Below the pieces are notes generated by a model. That model was not told the origin of the DNA. It did not search any database and was given only the letters and a program-made list of their open reading frames with translations. Shown here one piece after another: positions 46,686 to 54,758 of a stretch of 64,000 nt of DNA; position 1 is the first letter of the stretch, and each line of letters starts with the position of its first letter. The position numbers and the translations under genes are program-made. This stretch comes from Tsuneonella troitsensis (GTDB taxonomy: Bacteria > Pseudomonadota > Alphaproteobacteria > Sphingomonadales > Sphingomonadaceae): NCBI RefSeq assembly GCF_001441535.1, contig NZ_LMAU01000001.1, positions 62,001 through 126,000 on the forward strand, in the 5' to 3' direction.

Positions 46686-46997
46686 ATGCACCCAGATTTC
46701 CAGCCTACCGTGTACTTAATGGCCTCCGCCCGAAATGGCACGCTTTACATCGGCGTGACTTCAAACCTGCTCCAGCGGGTCGCCCAGCATCGCGAAGGCA
46801 CCTTCGGCGGCTTCACGACCAAGTACGCTGTGAAATGCCTCGTCTGGTTCGAACAGCACAGCACGATGGAGCACGCGATCGTGCGCGAAAAGCAGCTCAA
46901 GAAATGGAACCGGGCGTGGAAGCTCGACCTGATCAAGAAGGCTAACCCTGAGTGGCGCGACCTCGCGGAGGATTTCGGATTCGAACCGTTGCGCTGA
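46686..46997 (+). CDS. GIY-YIG nuclease family protein
   Basis: A protein of 103 residues, a lone GIY-YIG domain of the short UPF0213/YhbQ-like group. The motif is spread as VYLMASARNGTLYIGVTSNLLQRVAQHREG, with catalytic Arg in LLQRV and a likely Glu in TMEHAIVREKQLKKWNRAWK. An in-frame GTG lies 6 bp upstream. The gene is bounded by inverted 29-bp palindromes: copy B ends 20 bp before the ATG and copy C begins at the base after the TGA. Function in bacteria is not settled; the setting suggests a small mobile or palindrome-processing unit. Confidence 0.9.
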   Translation: MHPDFQPTVYLMASARNGTLYIGVTSNLLQRVAQHREGTFGGFTTKYAVKCLVWFEQHSTMEHAIVREKQLKKWNRAWKLDLIKKANPEWRDLAEDFGFEPLR

Positions 46998-47026
46998 CTG
47001 GATCCCCGCGTTCGCGGGGATGACGA
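46998..47026 (+). repeat. Palindromic repeat copy C, abutting the GIY-YIG stop codon
   Basis: 29 bp with stem ATCCCCGC (47002-47009) and GCGGGGAT (47014-47021), loop GTTC. It is an inverted copy of B (27/29). It also lies 9 bp beyond the end of the convergent kynA and could serve as a bidirectional transcription stop, though no U-run follows. Confidence 0.88.
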
Positions 47027-47035
47027 GATGGGGCG

Positions 47036-47827
47036 CTAGATGGCCGTCCGAACGCTCAGCAGTTCGGGAAAAAACGCCTGCTTCAGCACGCCTTCGAGGT
47101 AAGGCACCCCCGCGGTCCCGCCGGTGCCGCGCTTGAAGCCGATGATGCGTTCGACCGTCTTCAGGTGACCGAAGCGCCAGCGCTGGAAGTGGTATTCGAG
47201 GTCGACCAGCTTTTCGGCCAGTTCGTAGAGGTCCCAGTGCGCTTCGGGGTCGCGGTAAATCTGGGCCCAAGCGGCCTCGACCGCCAGCGACGGGGTCCAG
47301 CCGCCCGAATGATCGCGCTCCAGCAGCTCCGCCGGAATTGCGAACCCGCGCCGCGCGAGCAGGCGCACTGCCTCGTCATACAGGCTCGGGCGGGCGAGTT
47401 CGGCGCGAAGCTCCGCCGCCACCTCTGGTGTCGCCTCGTGCATCGTCACCATCTTGGGATTGCGCCCGCCCATCAGGAATTCCATCATCCGGTACTGCGG
47501 ACTCTGGAAACCGCTGGAGTTCGCGAGGTGCGGGCGGACCTGCGAGTAATCGGCCGGGGTCATCGTGCTCAGCACTTCCCACGAGGAGATCAGCTGACCC
47601 TGTGCCCGCGCGACGCGGGCGAGCATCTTGAATGCGGGCCGCAGATCGTCGGCGACGATCTCGTCGCGCGCGGCCTTGAGTTCATGGAGGCAGAGCTTGA
47701 GCCACAGCTCGCTCGCCTGGTGAACGATGATGAACAGCATCTCGTCATGCGCGCCCGAGGTCGGGTGCTGCGCCGACAGGATTTTGTCGAGATCGAGATA
47801 CGAGGAATAGGTGACGTCGCGGGCCAT
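47036..47827 (-). CDS. kynA: Tryptophan 2,3-dioxygenase
   Basis: A protein of 263 residues. The N-terminal SYLDLDKILSAQHPTSGAHDEMLFIIVHQASELWLK contains the substrate-side His and Tyr region. The block SSGFQSPQYRMMEFLMG and the C-terminal FGHLKTVERIIGFKRGTGGTAG, with the haem-ligand His (RFGHLK), are diagnostic. It opens the indole ring of tryptophan to N-formylkynurenine with haem and O2. No other kynurenine pathway genes are in the window. Confidence 0.96.
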   Translation of the reverse strand: MARDVTYSSYLDLDKILSAQHPTSGAHDEMLFIIVHQASELWLKLCLHELKAARDEIVADDLRPAFKMLARVARAQGQLISSWEVLSTMTPADYSQVRPHLANSSGFQSPQYRMMEFLMGGRNPKMVTMHEATPEVAAELRAELARPSLYDEAVRLLARRGFAIPAELLERDHSGGWTPSLAVEAAWAQIYRDPEAHWDLYELAEKLVDLEYHFQRWRFGHLKTVERIIGFKRGTGGTAGVPYLEGVLKQAFFPELLSVRTAI

Positions 47828-47850
47828 GCGGCGGCTTAGCCCGGGGCGGT

Positions 47851-48297
47851 TCAGCCGTCGATAGTGCGCGCCGCCGGGTGATGCTTGTCGAGGTGCCGCT
47901 TCACGATCTTCAGGTTGCGGGTGTTCGACTTGAACACGAAGTCGATCGCGTCACCCACCACCGGAATCGCGCCGACTGCGGTATCGAACAGCACGTTGCC
48001 GCTCATCCGCCACAGCTTCCATTTCGGAAGGCCGAGGTTCCTGGCCTCCCAGACGATATACATGCCCATCGCCGCGGCGACGAAATCTCCGATGACGGGG
48101 ACCAGGCCGATGATCGAATCGAGGCCGATGCGATAATTCACGCCGGGGATCGCGAAACTGTTCTCGAGCAGTTGCTCCATCGCCTCGATCCGGCGGCGGA
48201 TCGAGACGGGGTCCGTCCCCATCGGCACCTCGAAGCCCATCGGGCGTGCGCCCTTGTCGCGCTCGCTCGCGGGATCGATCCTGGTCGTCGGTTCCAT
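47851..48297 (-). CDS. DUF4112 domain membrane protein
   Basis: A protein of 148 residues. DUF4112 core: GLDSIIGLVPVIGDFVAAAMGMYIVWEARNLGLPKWKLWRM followed by NVLFDTAVGAIPVVGDAIDFVFKSNTRN, two Gly/Pro-rich hydrophobic hairpins with the VPVxGD repeat. The C-terminus is basic. Function unknown; membrane association is likely. The start at 48297 (MEPTTRID) is preferred over a longer frame with an Arg-rich extension. It ends 23 bp before kynA's start, so the two may be co-transcribed. Confidence 0.85.
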   Translation of the reverse strand: MEPTTRIDPASERDKGARPMGFEVPMGTDPVSIRRRIEAMEQLLENSFAIPGVNYRIGLDSIIGLVPVIGDFVAAAMGMYIVWEARNLGLPKWKLWRMSGNVLFDTAVGAIPVVGDAIDFVFKSNTRNLKIVKRHLDKHHPAARTIDG

Positions 48298-48337
48298 CGG
48301 CGTAATCTCCTGCCCGTCCTGCGTGGTGCGGGGCCGT

Positions 48338-49792
48338 TTATGTGGGGGCCAGCGCCAGCGGGTACAACGGATGGACCGCCCAGCGGTTCTCGGCAAATCC
48401 CTGGATATCGCCGCGCACCAGCGACCAACGGACCGGCGCGCCGAGCGGGATATAGCCCTGCTGCGCGGTCAGGCGGGTTTCCGCCTCGGCCAGCAAGGTC
48501 GCCCGCGCCGCCGGGTCTACCTCGCGATTGGCGGCGCGGACAAGCTCATCGGCCTTGGGATCGCACAGCACCCGCCGTACGGCGCAGGCGAACTGGTTGA
48601 GGTACCACCGCCGGTTGCCGAACCGGGCGAGCGTGTCGATCAGTTCGAGGTCCGCCGCCTGGCCCGCACGCGCCCGTACGGCATTGACGCCGACCTCGCG
48701 CCAGTCGGCGGCGATCTCCCGCAGGAGCAGGTCGGACCCCGGTCCTTCGGGCAAGGCGACGGTCAGGGTCTTGTCGCCCGCATAACCAGCGATCCGGCGC
48801 GCTGCATCGGCGCGCCGCTCTTCTATCGTCGAATTGGACCACCGTTCGGTCGCCGTTTCGCCGACCGCCGAAACGGGCACGATCCGCGTACTGGGAATCC
48901 ACCCGGCGATGTTGAACGGGGCGAGCAGCGTCTCGCGCTCGATCGCCAGCCCCAGCGCCTCGCGCCGGGCAGGCTCGGCCAGCAGACCCTCGGGACGCAG
49001 CACGCGCAGACCGAGCAGCCCCTGTGCTGCGTCGAGCCGCACCGTTCCGCGCGACAACGGCCCGGTGGGGGCGAGCGGAAAGTCGACGATCGTCCCGCCC
49101 AGCACCAGGTCGACTTCGCCCGCCACGAAGGCATCGACCGCTGCACGGGACGGCAGGGCGCGTATCGCGAGCACGCGGGTCCCTTCGCGCCAGTTCTCGC
49201 TGATCGGCAACCCCCGCGCCTCGGGCGGCAGGAGCGACAGCCGGACCGCGCGCTCGTCTCGCTCGAGGGTCATCGGTCCGGAGCCGGCCTGGCGATGGAA
49301 TACCCCCATCTCGGGCTGCGCCAAAAGCTGCAGCAAGTCCGGCATCGGACTGGACAACCGAATTTCGATCACGCGCCCGGTCATGGCGCGCACTTCGGAT
49401 ACGGGCGCGAGGTCGAGACCGAGCGAGGTCCCCGACAGATCGCGAAGGGTGCGCCGCAGGGCGTCGCGGACCTGTTCGGCGGTCATGGGACGACCATCGG
49501 GCCAATCGGAGTTCCGCAGCCGGAAGATGTACGACATTCCGTCGTCGGTCACGATCCAGCGCTCCGCCAGCGCTGGGATCACTTCGCCGGTAGCGTCGAG
49601 ACCGACGAGGCCCTCCACGGTCGCGGCGCGTACCTGCTGTCCCGGCATCGACAAACGCAAGCCCGTTTCGAACGGGGCATCGCGGTCCCCGATAAGCGCG
49701 ATCCGCACGGCTCCCGAATCGGCAGAGGAACCGCATCCCGCAAGCAGGAGAACTGCGGCGGCGATGCAGAAAGTTCGGGTGCGGTCGAGCAT
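48338..49792 (-). CDS. ABC transporter substrate-binding lipoprotein, family 5 (peptide/nickel type)
   Basis: A protein of 484 residues. The signal with lipobox LLAGC (MLDRTRTFCIAAAVLLLAGCGSS) gives a lipoprotein. The body has the SBP_bac_5 pattern EGLVGLDATGEVIPALAERWIVTDDGMSYIFRLR and WPDGRPMTAEQVRDALRR. Such proteins bind peptides, nickel or other solutes for Opp/Dpp-type importers. No permease or ATPase gene is adjacent, so it is an orphan here. The start at 49792 is chosen for the clean lipoprotein signal. Confidence 0.85.
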   Translation of the reverse strand: MLDRTRTFCIAAAVLLLAGCGSSADSGAVRIALIGDRDAPFETGLRLSMPGQQVRAATVEGLVGLDATGEVIPALAERWIVTDDGMSYIFRLRNSDWPDGRPMTAEQVRDALRRTLRDLSGTSLGLDLAPVSEVRAMTGRVIEIRLSSPMPDLLQLLAQPEMGVFHRQAGSGPMTLERDERAVRLSLLPPEARGLPISENWREGTRVLAIRALPSRAAVDAFVAGEVDLVLGGTIVDFPLAPTGPLSRGTVRLDAAQGLLGLRVLRPEGLLAEPARREALGLAIERETLLAPFNIAGWIPSTRIVPVSAVGETATERWSNSTIEERRADAARRIAGYAGDKTLTVALPEGPGSDLLLREIAADWREVGVNAVRARAGQAADLELIDTLARFGNRRWYLNQFACAVRRVLCDPKADELVRAANREVDPAARATLLAEAETRLTAQQGYIPLGAPVRWSLVRGDIQGFAENRWAVHPLYPLALAPT

Positions 49793-49849
49793 TGCCGACC
49801 GGTTAGCAGGTCCGCGCCCGCCAGTCAGCGGCCCGATTGGCCGCAAAGC

Positions 49850-50224
49850 TCAGATAGTGCGAAGCCGCTTCGGGTCGGGTTTCGCCAGCGGCCCGATCGA
49901 CGCCGGTCGCACAAAACGCGGAGCCGCGGTTTCCCCTGTGCCGACGGTGCTGCGCGGCGCCTTGGGATCGATTTCTTCGCCAAAGGCTATTCCGAAGCGC
50001 GTGTCGTGCACCCACGCCACGTTGCCCGTCACCGGCGGCAGGTTTTTCAGCGTGACGGTAACCCTTGTTCCCGCGAGCACCTGCAGATCGCTTTCGGCCA
50101 TCATACCCGCGGGAGACAGATTGCGTACGCGCACGCGGTGCGTGGCGGGATCGCCGTCGAAGCGCAGTTCCGCGCTCAGGAACAAGCTGTCACGGTTGAC
50201 GTGTCGTGTATCCACACCAGACAT
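49850..50224 (-). CDS. PilZ domain protein
   Basis: A protein of about 124 residues, mostly one PilZ-like barrel. HVNRDSLFLSAELRFDGDPATHRVRVRNLSPAGMMAES contains an R-V-R-N-L-S-P-x-G run like the D/NxSxxG motif of c-di-GMP binders, and GNVAWVHDTRFGIAFGEEI is the typical final strand pair. The RxxxR motif is not in canonical form (N-R-D-S-L), so c-di-GMP binding is uncertain. A longer frame to 50305 exists; 50224 fits the domain better. Confidence 0.78.
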   Translation of the reverse strand: MSGVDTRHVNRDSLFLSAELRFDGDPATHRVRVRNLSPAGMMAESDLQVLAGTRVTVTLKNLPPVTGNVAWVHDTRFGIAFGEEIDPKAPRSTVGTGETAAPRFVRPASIGPLAKPDPKRLRTI

Positions 50225-50347
50225 CGCGAGCGTGTTCTCCGGAATCGTTTCTTCGGCCCAGCCTGCCTCGAACGGCACGCATGGCCAGAGCGTTAGGCCG
50301 GACAATCTAAATAATGCTTAACCCGGCGGAAGGGTTTGCCGCGCGTA

Positions 50348-50806
50348 TCAATCGTCGCGAGAGATCTTTTCGCGGCGTTCGTGCGCTTCCTGCGCCTCGA
50401 CCGTCATGGTCGCGACCGGCCGGGCGATCAGCCGCTTCAGGCCGATCGGATCGCCGGTGACTTCGCAGAAGCCGTATTCTCCTGCGTCGATCCGCCGCAG
50501 CGCCGAATCGATCTTGGCGATCAGCTTGCGCTGGCGGTCGCGGGTCCGCAGTTCGATACCCCAGTCGGTTTCGCTGGATGCACGGTCGTTAAGATCCGCC
50601 TCGCGGATCGGACCGTCCTGCAGCGACTGAAGAGTGGCATTCGCGGCGGAGAGGATCGAACGCTTCCATTCGAGAAGCAGCATCCGGAAGTAATCCTGCT
50701 GCGCCGGGCTCATGTACTCCTCGTCTTCCGACGGAGCGTAATCGGGCGCCAGCGACCGCCGGGCTTTTTCGAGTACATCGATGTCTTCGCTCGCCAAGGT
50801 GGCCAT
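50348..50806 (-). CDS. dksA: RNA polymerase-binding protein DksA
   Basis: A protein of about 152 residues. A long coiled-coil has YMSPAQQDYFRMLLLEWKRSIL, and the tip region has DLNDRASSETDWGIELRTRDRQRKL with the acidic D-x-x-D-x-A tip. The zinc-finger region reads GEYGFCEVTGDPIGLKRLIARPVATMT: of the four canonical Cys only the first remains, a form found in alphaproteobacterial DksA. It tunes transcription with ppGpp at promoters of rRNA and biosynthesis genes. Confidence 0.93.
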   Translation of the reverse strand: MATLASEDIDVLEKARRSLAPDYAPSEDEEYMSPAQQDYFRMLLLEWKRSILSAANATLQSLQDGPIREADLNDRASSETDWGIELRTRDRQRKLIAKIDSALRRIDAGEYGFCEVTGDPIGLKRLIARPVATMTVEAQEAHERREKISRDD

Positions 50807-51085
50807 CGTCGCCCTCAATAATCCTGTCCCGCCAGGCCCGCTGCCCCGGGCGTTCCCGGTGGCACCATCCCGGCGGCCTCGGCGCGCCTATAGGGACGGG
50901 TCCGGACGGGCACAAGCCAACTCGCCGGTAGCGCGCCCCTAGGCGGGGAAAACTTAAGCGGGGCCGAACAAATCACGCTGTGGCCGATATTTTTCCGGCG
51001 CGCCGTTAACGACTTGTTGACCATAAAGCGGTGAAGTCGGGCCAACGGCGGCATGGGGGCCTGCCGGAGTTGGGGGGAATAACCG

Positions 51086-51412
51086 ATGGAACTTCGCCGG
51101 ATAGAAAGCGGGTCGATACTCAAGGGACCGACTGCCGCGGACATGCTTTTGGCGCACTGCCTTGCCGCCGCGGCGCAGGGCGATACGTCAGCGCTATACG
51201 ACCTTGGAGTGGCCTACTCGACCGGAAGCCACGGCGTAAGCTGCGACCTGATCGAAGCCCACAAGTGGTTCAATCTTGCCGCGGTGCGCGGTCACGAGGA
51301 AGCGGCCTGGTGCCGCGCCGACATCTCCGACGAGATGACCGCTCGCGATATCGCTGAAGCCCAGCGCCGGGCGCGCGAATGGCTGCGGACCGGAGAACGC
51401 CGCGCCGCGTGA
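51086..51412 (+). CDS. Small Sel1-repeat protein
   Basis: A protein of 108 residues. GDTSALYDLGVAYSTGSHGVSCDLIEAHKWFNLAAVRGHEEAAWCRADIS is one to two Sel1-like (TPR-related) helical repeats with the expected A-x-x-x-L-G-x-x-Y and A-x-x-W-F-x-x-A-A pattern. No signal peptide, so cytoplasmic. Sel1 proteins usually act as adaptors. It lies alone, 280 bp from dksA, convergent with the acyltransferase gene (12 bp gap). Confidence 0.82.
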   Translation: MELRRIESGSILKGPTAADMLLAHCLAAAAQGDTSALYDLGVAYSTGSHGVSCDLIEAHKWFNLAAVRGHEEAAWCRADISDEMTARDIAEAQRRAREWLRTGERRAA

Positions 51413-51424
51413 TCGGCAGAACGC

Positions 51425-52558
51425 CTATCCCTTCTTGAAAGGCGTGCGTTCGGCCAGCCATTCGGCATCGACCGCCACGCCTTCGCGCTCGCGCTCGAGA
51501 AAATCGGCCACCGCCGCGCGGAAGCCGGGATCGGCGATCCAGTGGGCCGAGGTGGTCTGGACCGGGCCATAGCCGCGCGCGATCTTGTGCTGGCCCTGCG
51601 CGCCGGCCTCCACCCGCGACAGGCCCCGCTCGATCGCTTCGTCGATCGCTTGGTAATAACACAGCTCGAAATGCAGGAAGCGCCGGTCTTCCACGCAGCC
51701 CCAGTACCGCCCATACAACGCATCGTCGCCCGCGAAGTTGAGCGCACCGGCCACCGGCCGCTCGCCTTCGAACGCCATGACCAGCACGATTCGCGATCCC
51801 ATCCGCTCACCCAGCAGATCGAAGGCCTCGCGTGTGAGGTACGGGCTGCCCCATTTGCGGCTGCCGGTATCCTGGTAGAACACCCAGAACGCGTCCCAAT
51901 GTTCCGGCAGGATGTCCGCGCCCGAAAGGCGGCGTATCACCACCCCCTCTTGCGCGGCGGCGCGCTCCTTGCGGATCGCCCGGCGCTTGCGACTGGCGAG
52001 ATCGCCCAGGAAGTCGTCGAACGAGCCATAGCCGCGGTTCTGCCAGTGGAACTGGATGTCGTGGCGGATGAGCCAGCCGGATGCCTCGAACAGCGGAACC
52101 TGCGCGGGTCCGACGAAAGTCGCGTGGATCGACGACAGCGCGTTCGCCTCGGCGAACTTCTCGGCAAAGCGCAGGAGATGCGGCGCCAGCGCCGGCTCCC
52201 GCGACAAGATGCGCGGACCGCTCGCCGGCGTGAACGGCGCGGCGATCTGGAGCTTGGGATAATAGCGCCCGCCGGCGCGATGCCACGCGTCCGCCCAGGC
52301 GTGATCGAACACGTATTCGCCCTGGCTGTGGCCCTTGAGATAGGCCGGCAGCGCGGCGACGAGCCTTCCCGCATCCTCCAGCACCAGCGGGGTCGGCAGC
52401 CAGCCGGTTCCTTCGCCCACGCTGCCCGAATCCTCGAGCGCGGAGAGAAACGCATGGGTCATGAAGGGATTGCTTCCGCCAGTGAGCGCGCCCCACTGAT
52501 CTTCGGGCAGGCCGGCAACGCCGTCCGCCATGCGCGCGACGAGGGCACCGTCGCTCAT
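51425..52558 (-). CDS. GNAT/FemAB-like acyltransferase (COG3146 group)
   Basis: A protein of 377 residues. The N-terminal half has NPFMTHAFLSALEDSGSVGEGTGWLP and DHAWADAWHRAGGRYYPKLQIAAPFTP, and the C-terminal half has HWQNRGYGSFDDFLGDLASRKRRAIRKERAAA, all characteristic of the COG3146 family once named for peptidoglycan-related biosynthesis. The actual substrate is not established. It leads into the GDPD gene with a 4-bp overlap (52555-52558) and belongs to the run HAD-RidA-GDPD-acyltransferase. Confidence 0.85.
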   Translation of the reverse strand: MSDGALVARMADGVAGLPEDQWGALTGGSNPFMTHAFLSALEDSGSVGEGTGWLPTPLVLEDAGRLVAALPAYLKGHSQGEYVFDHAWADAWHRAGGRYYPKLQIAAPFTPASGPRILSREPALAPHLLRFAEKFAEANALSSIHATFVGPAQVPLFEASGWLIRHDIQFHWQNRGYGSFDDFLGDLASRKRRAIRKERAAAQEGVVIRRLSGADILPEHWDAFWVFYQDTGSRKWGSPYLTREAFDLLGERMGSRIVLVMAFEGERPVAGALNFAGDDALYGRYWGCVEDRRFLHFELCYYQAIDEAIERGLSRVEAGAQGQHKIARGYGPVQTTSAHWIADPGFRAAVADFLEREREGVAVDAEWLAERTPFKKG

Positions 52559-53295
52559 GCCAGCCCCGCCCCTTCGGCGATCGGCGCGTCGGCATGGGCC
52601 GCCGCCCGCGCGCGCAGGTCCGGTGAGCGCACGGTCCAGGTCAATAGCGGCACGCCCCGCGCGCGGTGCGCGGCGGCAAAGGCGCTAGGAAGATCGCGCA
52701 CGTCATAGGCCAGGAAATGGGGCCGAGCATGGCGGAATGCCAGTCGGCGTCGCAGGCGACCGGCCATGCCACGATCGTTTTCTTCGGTCACGACCAGACC
52801 GCGCACCACGCCGGGCGCATGATCAGCGAACCATTTCGGCACACGCGGGTCGAAACTCATAACCGCAACTGCGCCTTCGTGTGACCGCAGTGCTCGCTCG
52901 ACCGCCGCACACAAGGGCACGGGATCAAACTCCCGCTTCGACTTGATCTCGATCAGGAGCGGAACCAGCCCCCCGACCTGCGCCAGCAACGCCTCGATCG
53001 TCGGAATGCGCTCTCCGCCCACGCGCAGAGCGATCCGTTCCAGCTCCGCGCAGTCGCGCGCGGCGACATCGCCCGCCTCATCCGTCAGCCGCTCCAGCGT
53101 CCAGTCGTGGAACACCATCGCGCGCCCGTCGCGGCTGATCTGGACGTCGCACTCGATGCCCAAGCCGCGGGCGATCGCGCCCTCGAACGCGGCAGTCGAG
53201 TTCTCGGCGACGCCATCGCCATGCAAGCCGCGGTGGGCGTATTCCCAATCGCGCAGCCAGCCGGCCCGCCCGGCGGCGGAGGCCGCAGCCTGCAT
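52555..53295 (-). CDS. Glycerophosphodiester phosphodiesterase family protein
   Basis: A protein of 246 residues, a GDPD TIM barrel. YAHRGLHGDGVAENSTAAFEGAIARGLGIECDVQIS carries the catalytic HRG, the Glu-Asn and the metal-binding E-x-D; MVFHDWTLERLT has the second catalytic His. It releases glycerol-3-phosphate from phospholipid head groups. No signal peptide is seen. The start at 53295 is preferred because the upstream extension overlaps ridA. It overlaps the acyltransferase start by 4 bp. Confidence 0.9.
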   Translation of the reverse strand: MQAAASAAGRAGWLRDWEYAHRGLHGDGVAENSTAAFEGAIARGLGIECDVQISRDGRAMVFHDWTLERLTDEAGDVAARDCAELERIALRVGGERIPTIEALLAQVGGLVPLLIEIKSKREFDPVPLCAAVERALRSHEGAVAVMSFDPRVPKWFADHAPGVVRGLVVTEENDRGMAGRLRRRLAFRHARPHFLAYDVRDLPSAFAAAHRARGVPLLTWTVRSPDLRARAAAHADAPIAEGAGLA

Positions 53296-53299
53296 TCGA

Positions 53300-53761
53300 T
53301 CAGTCGGCGCGGATGGCGACAATCGCATCGACCTCGACCGCGGCGCCAAGCGGAAGCACCGGCACGCCGACCGCGCTGCGGGCGTGCTTGCCCGCCTCGC
53401 CGAACACGTCCGCCATGAGTTCGCTCGCGCCGTTGGCGATCTTGGGCTGGCCTTCGAAATCGGCGGACGAACTGACGAACGCGCCCAGCTTCACCACGCG
53501 CTCCACCCGGTCGAGCGATCCGAGCGCGGCCTTGAGCTGCGCCAGGATCATCAGCCCGCAAGCCCGCGCGGCGGCGACACCGTCTTCCATCGGCACGTTC
53601 TCGCCCAGCCGCCCCTTCACCAGCGCGCCGTCCACGAACGGCAACTGGCCAGAGACATAGGCCACGCCGCCATGGACGACGACGGGAACGTAGGCCGCGA
53701 CCGGCGCGGCTGCGACCGGCAGCTCGATCCCAAGTTCGGCGAGACGGGCGTCGATACTCAT
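53300..53761 (-). CDS. RidA family protein
   Basis: A protein of 153 residues. The long-form RidA (YjgF/YER057c/UK114) pattern appears as VVHGGVAYVSGQLPFVDGALVKGRLGENVPMEDGVAAARACGLMILAQL. The C-terminal VGVPVLPLGAAVEVDAIVAI shows an E-V-D-A end, but the Arg that cleaves enamine/imine intermediates (usually R before V-P-x-L-P) is not in the standard place (SAVGVPVLP). It therefore probably belongs to the Rid4-7-like branches with unknown activity. It overlaps the HAD gene by 4 bp. Confidence 0.88.
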   Translation of the reverse strand: MSIDARLAELGIELPVAAAPVAAYVPVVVHGGVAYVSGQLPFVDGALVKGRLGENVPMEDGVAAARACGLMILAQLKAALGSLDRVERVVKLGAFVSSSADFEGQPKIANGASELMADVFGEAGKHARSAVGVPVLPLGAAVEVDAIVAIRAD

Positions 53762-54393
53762 GTGGTTTCCTCTTCGCGTATGATTTCGTCGAGCAGCCAA
53801 GGCAGGGCATGCTCCCAGGTATCGATCCGCGCATGGGCGTCGCCGACCCGATGCGCGCAGGTGATGCGCTCCGCCAGCATCGGCTCGCCGCACAGGTGCA
53901 GGCGGCGGATGTGCGGCACCTCGCTGCCGACCGAGGCGTGGTGCTGCGCCAGGTCGTCGATGAAGACCGCGCGGCTCGGCGCGTATTCGTCCATGATCGC
54001 CTTGAGCGCGGGCCCCTTGGGGCCCTGGTTGGTGAACACCCGCGTGTGAATGCCGTGACCCGCAAGCTGTTCGAAGCGCATGTCCCGGTGGCGATCGGTC
54101 AGGTTGGTAAGCACGACGACGTCGGCATGCTCGGCTAGCCTCGCCATGCCCTCGACCGCCCCCGGGATCGGGGTCTGGCGGTGCATTTCGGTGTCGAAGA
54201 ATCCGCGCAGCAGGCGCCAGATCTCTTCTGGCGGGACCGGCGCATCGCCATCGGCATATTTCATCGCGCCGGCAAAATCATTGCCGACCATCTCGAAGCG
54301 GACACCCTGGCTCTCGTGCAGCCAGTCGCGAAAGGGCGCGACCATGTAGAGCAGGACCTCGTCGCAGTCGGAGATCACCAGCGGCCGGCTCAT
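53758..54393 (-). CDS. HAD-like hydrolase
   Basis: A protein of 211 residues. Motif I is VISDCDEVLLYMV, in which the nucleophile is Asp in DCDE; the second Asp in DxD fits, then E rather than the usual G. Motif II is in VVVLTNLTDRHRDMR and motif IV in AVFIDDLAQHHASV. The cap is small and helical (about 25-85). Substrate unknown. Its stop overlaps the ridA start and its start overlaps the DUF3572 stop, each by 4 bp, so the genes are translationally coupled. Confidence 0.85.
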   Translation of the reverse strand: MSRPLVISDCDEVLLYMVAPFRDWLHESQGVRFEMVGNDFAGAMKYADGDAPVPPEEIWRLLRGFFDTEMHRQTPIPGAVEGMARLAEHADVVVLTNLTDRHRDMRFEQLAGHGIHTRVFTNQGPKGPALKAIMDEYAPSRAVFIDDLAQHHASVGSEVPHIRRLHLCGEPMLAERITCAHRVGDAHARIDTWEHALPWLLDEIIREEETT

Positions 54394-54758
54394 GCGGTAA
54401 GCTCCCGGTGCGCGGCGACAAGCTTTTCCGGTGGCACGTTAAGGGCATCGGCGGCGAGGAGCAGGTCGGGTTCGTGCCCGGCCAGATATTCGAGCACGGC
54501 GGCAAGCGTCGTGCGGTCGGTCAGGTTGTCGCGCAGCACGTCCGGCGTAAGGCCGGTGAGCGACAGCAGACGCTCCGCCCGATCGTCGTCGGCCAGCACC
54601 CAGCCGAGTGCCGACAGCGCGAGGGTATCGGCATCTCCGGGTCGATGATGAATTTCGGCGGTGATCGTCAGCGTCCCATTGTTTCGGTGAACCGTAGGCC
54701 CTAGTCGCGCCGAAGCCCGAGGTTCGGGCGCAACCGGGAGTGGCTCACGCAGTGGCAA
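54390..54758 (-). CDS. DUF3572 domain protein, start codon unresolved
   Basis: The conserved part (about 90 residues, DADTLALSALGWVLADDDRAERLLSLTGLTPDVLRDNL onward) fits DUF3572, a small helical alphaproteobacterial family of unknown function. The family start should fall near 54650-54680, but the frame has no ATG, GTG or TTG there; only CTG (54671) or ATT (54653) are available. The next usable start is TTG at 54758, which would overlap divK. Divergence from divK recurs in this group. It leads the HAD-RidA-GDPD run. Confidence 0.7.
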   Translation of the reverse strand: MPLREPLPVAPEPRASARLGPTVHRNNGTLTITAEIHHRPGDADTLALSALGWVLADDDRAERLLSLTGLTPDVLRDNLTDRTTLAAVLEYLAGHEPDLLLAADALNVPPEKLVAAHRELTA

